DNA of 7,439 nt from Caldifarciminota bacterium (GTDB lineage: Bacteria > Hydrothermota > UBA3072 > WFRC01). The stretch's first letter is position 1, and every line of letters begins with the position of its first letter. The notes below the pieces were generated by a model, which saw only the letters and a list, made by a program, of their open reading frames with translations, did not search any database and was not told the origin of the DNA. Shown here piece by piece: positions 1 to 5,733 of this stretch. Where the stretch lies: NCBI GenBank assembly GCA_015486685.1, contig WFRC01000118.1:1-7439 (forward strand), written 5' to 3'. The position numbers and the translations under genes were made by a program.

Positions 1-30
1 AATAATAGTAGATAGGTATGAACATATTAA

Positions 31-114
31 GTGAGCAGTGAGAAATGAGAACTGAGAGGTTAAATCGGAAATGATTATCAAATATACCTTTATTTCTAAC
101 TTCCTATTTCTCAC
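31..114. repeat. Imperfect inverted repeat built of degenerate 7-base units
   Basis: The left arm reads as four successive 7-base units, GTGAGCA, GTGAGAA, ATGAGAA and CTGAGAG (31-58). The right arm, read on the minus strand from 114 down, gives GTGAGAA, ATAGGAA, GTTAGAA and ATAAAGG. The outer ends GTGAGAAAT (38-46) and ATTTCTCAC (106-114) are perfect 9-base complements. Pairing continues inward to about 63/89 with roughly five mismatches and three G-T wobbles, leaving a 25-base AT-rich loop. It could be a degenerate mobile or intergenic repeat. Because it lies about 160 bases past the hsdR stop, it could also be a large transcript-end hairpin. No target-site duplication or transposase is visible. 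Confidence 0.6.
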
Positions 115-134
115 ATATTCTATGAACACTCCTG

Positions 135-141
135 AAAAAAA
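135..141 (-). terminator. Possible T-tract transcription end after hsdR
   Basis: On the minus strand this is a run of seven T residues about 130 bases past the hsdR stop, just before the inverted heptad array. T-rich tracts end transcripts in archaea without a hairpin. In a bacterium the hairpin lies downstream of this tract rather than upstream, so it would not make a classic intrinsic terminator. This is a weak call. Confidence 0.2.
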
Positions 142-197
142 GGGACATTTTGAGAAAAATAATTAATACTATAGGAAGTAAATAATTGTATGGCGAA

Positions 198-205
198 TAT
201 ATAAA
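198..205 (-). promoter_or_regulatory. TATA-like box TTTATATA facing left
   Basis: On the minus strand the eight bases read TTTATATA, a close match to the archaeal TATA box consensus, 67 bases past the hsdR stop. If used, transcription would start near 170-180 and run left toward a gene beyond this window. In an AT-rich intergenic region such a match is expected fairly often by chance, and no gene start follows it within the window. Confidence 0.2.
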
Positions 206-246
206 CTCCGGGATATGAAACAGTCCTAAAAACAACCGTTAATGAA

Positions 247-260
247 TGGGAATCGGGAAT
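247..260. repeat. Two tandem GGGAAT-type heptads beside the hsdR stop
   Basis: The bases read TGGGAAT then CGGGAAT, followed by a more degenerate GGCGGTAAT. This is a second short array with the same 7-base period as the one at 31-114 but with a different unit. It ends 12 bases from the hsdR stop codon. It is short enough to be coincidence by itself; the shared period is what makes it notable. Confidence 0.4.
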
Positions 261-272
261 GGCGGTAATGAA

Positions 273-3200
273 TCATGCCGCAGCATATATTACCTCAATT
301 TGAGAAAGCATTTCATTGGCAATTGAGTTAATCTCCTCATATGTCATCTTGGAGTCAGCTATTTTTATTAATGATTCTTTCACTATCATTTTTATTTTAG
401 CCCTTATACTCTCTTTCTTGTTCCAATCTGCAACCTTTATATATGTTCCTAATTTACTGATTATTCCCTTAACAACTTTCTTTATATTATCTGACGTTTT
501 TTCTGAACCAATTTTAGAATATAAAAAGTCATAAAAGGCAAGTTCATCCTCGGATAAATCAAGAGTTTTTCCTTCTTCAGCAGTTTTCTTTAGTTCCTTG
601 GCTATTTCAATAAGTTCTTCTATAACATCAGAAGTATCAATCAATCTCACATTGTAATTTTCAATAATTTCCATTAGCATTTCGTATAATGATTTGTATC
701 TTATTGGATTTTTCCTCAATCTAATCTTAATTTCATCATTTATTATTTTCATCAGGATTTCTGCTGCAAAATTCTTGTATTCCATTTTTTCAAACTGTGC
801 TAAGAAACTATCATCTAACATTGATATATCTGGCTTATTCTTCTTTAAAATTGAAAACACATCTACGGGTTCCTCTGCTGCAATACTTTTCGAAATTAAC
901 TTATTAATCTCATACTCAAGATCTCTGGAGATTTCCCTTTGTTTTCTTATGGAATATTTTACAATCATCTTTTTTATCATTTCAAAAAATCTAATGTCAT
1001 TCTTTATCTCTATTGTTTCTGGATGAGGGCTGGCAAGGGCATACAACTTTTTAAGTGCCAGATAGTTTTTTACAAATCTTTTCTTTGCATCCTCACTACT
1101 CAATCGAGTATATGCTTTAGTTGTCAACAAAGCTAATTCTTCAGGAGATAAACCATACCAATTTGAATAATTCAAACTATGAAACATTGATGAAACAATA
1201 TCGTATTTTTCCTTCATAAGATCAAGGATTTTATTTATATCACTCAAAATATAATCTACTGTGTCCATTGTATAGACACGAAGGGACTTCCTTAGGTTGT
1301 CCGCAATGCCAATGTAATCTACAATCAAACCTCCCGGTTTATCTTTAAAAACTCTGTTAACCCTTGCTATCGCTTGAACAAGTGAATAACCCTTCATGGG
1401 TTTATCAAAATACATAGTATGCAGACAGGGGACATCAAAACCAGTAAGTAGCATATCAACAACGATCACCATCTTTGGCTCTCTTTCCGGGTTCTTGAAA
1501 TCGTTAAGGAGATTGTCCAACTCTTTTTTGTTTCGTATGTGAGGCCAGAATTCTTCCGGATCTTTCTGTTTGTTTCCAGACATAACAACGACCAGAGATG
1601 GAGCATCGGAATGTTTTATCATTTCCTTGTAGAGTCCAACTGCAACTTTGCGTGATATAGTAACCACCATTGCTTTTCCATCAATCTCTTTAATTCTTTT
1701 GTTAAAGTGTTCTATAATGTCATCGGCAATATTTTTTATTCTCTCTGGAGATATAATTAAGTTTTCAAGTCTTGCAAATTTCCTTTTTAACCTTTCTCTT
1801 TCTTCAGCTTCCATAAACTCCGAGATTTCTTCAAACTCCTCGTCTATAAACTCATTTGTCAGATGTAGGTTAGATAATCTTGCCTCATAATAGATTGGCA
1901 CCACAACCTTATGTCTTCTTGCCTTATCTATTGAGTAAATAGATATAGGTTCACCAAAGACAAGATAAGTATCTTTATCTCTGAATTCAATTGGTGTGGC
2001 TGTAAAACCCATAAACGATGTATTTGGTATGGCTTTTCTCAAGTTTTGGGCAAGTTCCCTATACTGGCTTCTGTGAGATTCATCCGCTATAACAATTATA
2101 TTTCTTCTGTCTGTTAGAAATGGGTATTCTTCCTCTTTTTTCTTTCCGAACTTTTGAATGGTGGCAAAAACAATACCCCCTGCGAAAGTCTTTATGGTTT
2201 CCTGAAGGTCTTTGATTGACGCTGTTCTTTTTGCTACATTGATCTGAGAAAACAAACCGTAAAGTTGTTCATCAAGGTTTTTTCTGTCAGTTATAAAAAG
2301 AAGCAACGGATTTTCCAGAGCCTTTTCTTTAAGTGCCTTTCTTGCATATAGTAACATTGTGAATGACTTGCCTGAGCCTTGAGTATGCCAAACAACTCCA
2401 ATTCTTCTATCCTCAGGTTTAACCCCTTCCAACACACATTTTTTACTTCTCTCTATCGCCTTTTTGACAGTATAAAATTGATGATACATTGCAATCATTT
2501 TGTTATAGGTCTCTCCGGATTTCAGAAAAAAGATAAAGTCCTCCAGATACTCTAAAAAATGCTCTTTTCTAAAAAGTCCCTTTAAAAGAAGTTCAAGGGA
2601 GTTTATTTCCCTGCCATTATAAACATATCTATAGTGATCATCGTCTATCTGCTTAATCTCCATATCATCATCGCTGAAAATCCCCTCCCAGACGAAAAAT
2701 CTCTCCCAGTCACTTGTAGTGGAACCGTATTTTGTCTCCAGTCCATCACTTACAACCAGAATCTGCGAATAAACATATAGCTGGGGGATGTCGTTTATTT
2801 TTGTTTTGTGGTCATTGAAGGCATCTTTTGCAGTTTCATTTGCATTGAAACTTTTTAATTCAAACACGGCAAGAGGAATACCGTTGATGAAAACCACTAT
2901 ATCGGGTCTTCTGTGAAGACCATTTTCAAATTGATATTCCACGGTAAACTGATTTGCCACCAGAAATTTATTATTCTCAATTTTCTCAAAGTCTATTATT
3001 TTAACCAGTCTTGCTCTCTCTTCTCTTTTGTCTATGATAACTTTAACCCCTTTTGTGAGATAATCATAAAAAATCTTACTTTTGAGAACAAAATCAGGAT
3101 GTGGAATATCCGAGATCTTCTTATAGACCTCCTCGGCGATTTTATCATCAATCCACGGGTTTATCCTTTTTATGGCACTGATAAATCTCATTTTTAGGAT

Positions 3201-3335
3201 AACATCCCTGTAAGATTCTCTTTCTCCGTTCTCCGGGCATAACTCGGAGCCGTGAACATATGAGTATCCAAGATTTTTGAGCCAGTTTATGGCTGGCTGT
3301 TCTACGAGATAATCTTCAGTGAGTTTTGCTGGCAT
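273..3335 (-). CDS. hsdR: Type I restriction enzyme, R subunit (HsdR)
   Basis: ATP-dependent DNA translocase and endonuclease of a Type I restriction complex; joins HsdM and HsdS and cuts unmethylated DNA. The 1020-residue protein is full length for the family. The N-terminal PD-(D/E)XK nuclease is intact: RPDIV with Asp145, FELK with Glu159 and Lys161, then a QLYVY stretch (185-189). The SF2 helicase motor follows: Walker A QGSGKS (319-324), DESH (418-421), GFTATP (443-448), LLTGFDVP (629-636) and the arginine-finger motif QAIARVNR (654-661). The C-terminal helical region, including VIEELIEIAKEL (904-915), resembles the HsdR C-terminal domain of HindI-type R subunits (DUF3387). The ATG overlaps the end of the preceding gene by 20 bases and has TGGGGA five bases upstream. 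Sampled GC drops from about 42% in the nuclease/motor half to about 30% in the C-terminal part. No disruption is seen. Confidence 0.97.
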   Translation of the reverse strand: MPAKLTEDYLVEQPAINWLKNLGYSYVHGSELCPENGERESYRDVILKMRFISAIKRINPWIDDKIAEEVYKKISDIPHPDFVLKSKIFYDYLTKGVKVIIDKREERARLVKIIDFEKIENNKFLVANQFTVEYQFENGLHRRPDIVVFINGIPLAVFELKSFNANETAKDAFNDHKTKINDIPQLYVYSQILVVSDGLETKYGSTTSDWERFFVWEGIFSDDDMEIKQIDDDHYRYVYNGREINSLELLLKGLFRKEHFLEYLEDFIFFLKSGETYNKMIAMYHQFYTVKKAIERSKKCVLEGVKPEDRRIGVVWHTQGSGKSFTMLLYARKALKEKALENPLLLFITDRKNLDEQLYGLFSQINVAKRTASIKDLQETIKTFAGGIVFATIQKFGKKKEEEYPFLTDRRNIIVIADESHRSQYRELAQNLRKAIPNTSFMGFTATPIEFRDKDTYLVFGEPISIYSIDKARRHKVVVPIYYEARLSNLHLTNEFIDEEFEEISEFMEAEERERLKRKFARLENLIISPERIKNIADDIIEHFNKRIKEIDGKAMVVTISRKVAVGLYKEMIKHSDAPSLVVVMSGNKQKDPEEFWPHIRNKKELDNLLNDFKNPEREPKMVIVVDMLLTGFDVPCLHTMYFDKPMKGYSLVQAIARVNRVFKDKPGGLIVDYIGIADNLRKSLRVYTMDTVDYILSDINKILDLMKEKYDIVSSMFHSLNYSNWYGLSPEELALLTTKAYTRLSSEDAKKRFVKNYLALKKLYALASPHPETIEIKNDIRFFEMIKKMIVKYSIRKQREISRDLEYEINKLISKSIAAEEPVDVFSILKKNKPDISMLDDSFLAQFEKMEYKNFAAEILMKIINDEIKIRLRKNPIRYKSLYEMLMEIIENYNVRLIDTSDVIEELIEIAKELKKTAEEGKTLDLSEDELAFYDFLYSKIGSEKTSDNIKKVVKGIISKLGTYIKVADWNKKESIRAKIKMIVKESLIKIADSKMTYEEINSIANEMLSQIEVIYAAA

Positions 3336-4380
3336 TTAAATCCCCATTTAAACGATTCACTTTCTTTAATATCAAATTAACCATATTCATCGAAACAGTG
3401 TAAATTAAATATGCATCTTCTTTGGATGCTTTAATATCACCCATTATTTTTTTTCTATCTTTATCTAGTTTGTGATGAAATTTAGAAGAAAAATCAAATA
3501 ACTTATTTAAAGATTCATTAAGTTCTTTAAAGGCTTCCTCAGTATAACCATCTCTTGTTAAGATATCTTTGATTTCATCATGATTCCTTAGTAATTCCCA
3601 AACCGCCCTAGAATCCTCAATTACCTGATTCCATTCCCCTTTTTTTATGTCTTCTTCCATTTTCTTTATTGCATTAATAGATTCATCTAATCTTATAGTG
3701 ATCGTTCTTTCTGCCCCTTCCAAATAATCTGGTAATGGATATTCAAAAACAGAAAATCTACCAATTTGAAAAACAGAACAATAATCATTAATCCAATCAC
3801 TTGAAGGGATAACAATTTTTTCCTTGAATTCAATATTTCGCATTTCAATAAAAGTAGCGCCTCCATTACCAGATAATATCCACATATTTATATGGGATGG
3901 ATTAATACCATTCCGAAAATATTCATAAAATACAGGTTTGGCATTTTTATATTCACCGGGGAGTTGAAAATCTAATGCTTTTGATTCCAATAGGAACATA
4001 TGTGAGAGCATAGCTCTTGATTTTAATGATTTAATTATTATATCTAAGTTTAATACAACATCCCTCTTTTGATTTTTGTCCCTTAAAGTTTCAATGTAAT
4101 CCAATGCCTTATAATTTAATAAAGCACCTACACCTAATTTGATAGTTATTTTTTCTTCATTTATGGAGTTTACATCTTCAGCCGCTAATTCGTAGGATCT
4201 TGAAAAGTCATGAATAATCTCATAAATATTGGCTATTTTTATCCCATCTTCTGTGAAAATAGATCCTCTGATCTCAAGTGGAATTTCCGCCTTATTCTGG
4301 ATATTCATTTCTATTTCAAATACCAATTCCGGATTTAATGATTTCTCTTCTGGCCTAACTACAATTTTATTTATTCTCAT
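3316..4380 (-). CDS. Uncharacterised protein embedded between hsdS and hsdR
   Basis: I do not recognise this 354-residue protein. It has no signal peptide, membrane segment, Walker motif or obvious nuclease motif, and only one cysteine (Cys201), so it is probably cytosolic and not a zinc protein. Residues 1-85 look beta-rich, with alternating hydrophobic stretches such as ELVFEIEMNI (18-27). A mixed region follows, with a striking patch PSSDWINDY (192-200) then IGRFSVFEYPLP (206-217). From about 231 to 345 it is predicted helical and charged, with SRAVWELL (257-264), KFHHKLDKDR (300-309) and SKEDAYLIY (319-327). This pattern is somewhat like HEPN/Abi-type helical domains, but I cannot assign a family. 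The ATG is 3 bases past the hsdS stop with GAGGAG nine bases before it; the 3' end overlaps hsdR by 20 bases. Sampled GC is about 28-29%, below hsdM. It is real by length, ribosome binding site and packing, and is inferred to be an accessory of the restriction system. Confidence 0.9.
   Translation of the reverse strand: MRINKIVVRPEEKSLNPELVFEIEMNIQNKAEIPLEIRGSIFTEDGIKIANIYEIIHDFSRSYELAAEDVNSINEEKITIKLGVGALLNYKALDYIETLRDKNQKRDVVLNLDIIIKSLKSRAMLSHMFLLESKALDFQLPGEYKNAKPVFYEYFRNGINPSHINMWILSGNGGATFIEMRNIEFKEKIVIPSSDWINDYCSVFQIGRFSVFEYPLPDYLEGAERTITIRLDESINAIKKMEEDIKKGEWNQVIEDSRAVWELLRNHDEIKDILTRDGYTEEAFKELNESLNKLFDFSSKFHHKLDKDRKKIMGDIKASKEDAYLIYTVSMNMVNLILKKVNRLNGDLNASKTH
3341..3346 (-). promoter_or_regulatory. 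Ribosome binding site of hsdR
   Basis: TGGGGA on the minus strand lies five bases before the hsdR ATG, inside the 3' end of the upstream gene. It is a moderate match to the Shine-Dalgarno sequence. With the 20-base gene overlap it suggests translation of hsdR is coupled to that of the preceding gene. Confidence 0.5.
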
Positions 4381-4383
4381 CTT

Positions 4384-5685
4384 TTACATCTCCTCAACTC
4401 TTAATTTTCCAAACACCAATTGCGGCAATAAAGCATCCCTTATTTCCCGCAAAGCCATAATCTCCTTTTGGTTTAGGAAGATTTTCCGGAACAACGGCTC
4501 CACCATAGAATGGAACTTCTGGAGAATTGGCTGGGGTGGAATGGGAATATATTTTCCATTTTTAAATAACTCCAAATTTAAGTGCAGTACATTCACTCCA
4601 TTTGCGAATGTTGAGTTTTCTTCCTGTGAATCTTTCAAATAGAGGTAGATATATTCTTTCAAGTATTCTGGCATATCAAGTTTAGATGCATCTAGAGATA
4701 TTATGCCTTTATCTTTGTCAGGCGGAAGTATTACTAACGCAGGGGCACCAACAACTTTTGCGTCTGGTGTCATGTCAGTTAATGCAATTACTAAATCTCC
4801 ATCACACACGATTTGTTCATCTGAATATCTATTGCCACTATAATATTTATATTCTGGTCTGAATCCTCCACCTCTTTTAAAAATTTTAAGAGTAATAAAA
4901 ATTTCTCCCTCTGTTGAATTGTCCACTAATTCATTAGAACGATAAGATAAACCTTTTACGAATTCTGCAACCTCCCCAATCGGCTTAACCTCCCACCCCT
5001 CTGGAATCTCCCTGTCCAGCTCCTCGTTATAAACAAATTTTTCGTCTTTAAACGGCTCAAAATCAACGAACCATGATTTGAAAATCGCCATTGCTGTTTT
5101 TTTCAGAATTTCGTTCTGATGTTTTTTGTTTTCAATCAGGTCATCAAACCATGATAAAACTGTTGCTATGCGGGATTGCTCGGCGGGGGACGGGAAAGGA
5201 ATAGGTATCTGCTTTAATGTAGTTCCCGTCAATTCTCCAAAAGTGGAACCACCTGCCACACTGTTAAGATAGTCAGTCATTGTTTTTAGATAGTAATAAA
5301 GATACTCACTAACTACCTTATATGGAATTATGTTTCTAAATCCTTGGTTTGTTGTGATCGAATTCTTAGCGACGGCCACATACCCTATAGGTGCCCTTGT
5401 TGTAAGTAATACGGTTCCTTTAGGAAAAACTTTAAGTGAAGCCTCTTCAACTGCCTTTTTTGTTATATTCCGTTCACCTTTTGAAATATAAATATAATCA
5501 TAATCTCGTAAATCTTTTGGGGTGAGCCATGGAATATTACCACCCCAATAATCTTGATTGTTTGTAGATGGTGTTGTTCCCCCTGCAACTTCTCCAACTT
5601 CACCTATCTCTTTAACCTCCCAATTCCTCGGCACCTTCCCGATTTCCGTATCTTTGAATTCTGTTTCCTTTTTGAATTTAAGCAT
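4384..5685 (-). CDS. hsdS: Type I restriction-modification specificity subunit (HsdS)
   Basis: Recognises the bipartite DNA target and scaffolds HsdM and HsdR. The 433-residue protein has the two-repeat HsdS layout. Target recognition domain 1 (about 18-165) begins VPRNWEVKEIGEV and contains GGTTPST and DYWGGNIPWLTPKDL. The first conserved helical spacer (about 168-213) runs from AEQSRIATVL to MAIFKSWFVDFEPF. Domain 2 (about 228-385) begins IPEGWEVKPIGEV, and the second helical spacer (to about 428) ends LREIRDALLPQLVFGKL. The recognised sequence cannot be deduced. I chose the ATG at 5685 because AAGGTGG sits five bases before it. An in-frame GTG at 5694 would add three residues, but that GTG is part of this ribosome binding site. 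The two recognition domains are AT-rich (sampled 30-32% GC) against about 47% for the central conserved part, as expected for exchangeable modules. Confidence 0.96.
   Translation of the reverse strand: MLKFKKETEFKDTEIGKVPRNWEVKEIGEVGEVAGGTTPSTNNQDYWGGNIPWLTPKDLRDYDYIYISKGERNITKKAVEEASLKVFPKGTVLLTTRAPIGYVAVAKNSITTNQGFRNIIPYKVVSEYLYYYLKTMTDYLNSVAGGSTFGELTGTTLKQIPIPFPSPAEQSRIATVLSWFDDLIENKKHQNEILKKTAMAIFKSWFVDFEPFKDEKFVYNEELDREIPEGWEVKPIGEVAEFVKGLSYRSNELVDNSTEGEIFITLKIFKRGGGFRPEYKYYSGNRYSDEQIVCDGDLVIALTDMTPDAKVVGAPALVILPPDKDKGIISLDASKLDMPEYLKEYIYLYLKDSQEENSTFANGVNVLHLNLELFKNGKYIPIPPQPILQKFHSMVEPLFRKIFLNQKEIMALREIRDALLPQLVFGKLRVEEM
4390..4395 (-). promoter_or_regulatory. Ribosome binding site of the unknown gene, inside hsdS
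   Basis: GAGGAG on the minus strand is nine bases before the ATG at 4380 and encodes the penultimate Glu-Glu pair of HsdS. The site supports the chosen start and indicates that ribosomes finishing hsdS can re-initiate on the next gene. Confidence 0.6.
4966..4995. repeat. Repeat copy at the start of HsdS recognition domain 2
   Basis: This segment matches 5593-5622 at 23 of 30 bases, including an unbroken TTAACCTCCCA. The copies are 627 bases apart (209 codons, in frame). It encodes the WEVKPIGEV-type entry of recognition domain 2. Such internal repeats are normal in hsdS and can let recognition domains be swapped by homologous recombination. Confidence 0.6.
5593..5622. repeat. Repeat copy at the start of HsdS recognition domain 1
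   Basis: Partner of the copy at 4966-4995, with 23 of 30 bases identical and the 11-base block TTAACCTCCCA shared exactly. It encodes the WEVKEIGEV-type entry of recognition domain 1, so the similarity also reflects the internal duplication that gave rise to HsdS. Confidence 0.6.
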
Positions 5686-5690
5686 TGCTT

Positions 5691-5697
5691 CCACCTT
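5691..5697 (-). promoter_or_regulatory. Ribosome binding site deciding the hsdS start
   Basis: AAGGTGG on the minus strand lies five bases before the ATG at 5685. The alternative GTG start at 5694-5692 falls within it, and its own upstream GGAGAG is about 13 bases away, which is too far to be optimal. This favours the shorter 433-residue HsdS. Confidence 0.65.
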
Positions 5698-5733
5698 CTT
5701 TATTTCTCTCCATTCTTTTAATTAAATCATAAT

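Larger units (their letters stand above)
1..272. other. Non-coding region downstream of hsdR
   Basis: I found no convincing gene on either strand in this 272-base stretch; all reading frames are short and none has a good start with a ribosome binding site. It is AT-rich and holds the inverted heptad array (31-114), a T-tract (135-141, minus strand), a TATA-like box (198-205) and a short heptad repeat (247-260), each listed separately. In the direction of hsdR transcription this is the 3' flank, so transcript termination and the promoter of a further gene beyond position 1 may both lie here. Neither can be proved from sequence alone. Confidence 0.7.

Noticed and set aside
31..114. CRISPR array
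   Set aside because: The repeated units are seven bases and contiguous, with no spacers of regular length and no cas genes.
31..114. Classic intrinsic terminator of hsdR
   Set aside because: The hairpin is long and AT-rich, and the T-run lies before it rather than after it in the transcription direction, so it does not fit the bacterial pattern.
316..2100. Several plus-strand open frames opposite hsdR
   Set aside because: They lie antisense to a full-length HsdR with intact motifs, are short, lack convincing ribosome binding sites and have low-complexity hydrophobic translations typical of antisense shadows.
3316..4380. Unknown gene as a PrrC-type anticodon nuclease or other ATPase partner of Type I systems
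   Set aside because: No Walker A or ABC-type motifs are present, and the protein is shorter and organised differently.
4229..4642. A 137-codon plus-strand open frame across the hsdS/unknown gene junction
   Set aside because: It is antisense to the ends of two well-supported genes, and its translation shows no recognisable domain.
5686..5694. GTG start of hsdS at 5694
   Set aside because: This GTG is part of the AAGGTGG ribosome binding site of the ATG at 5685, which is better spaced. The three extra residues are not needed for the fold.
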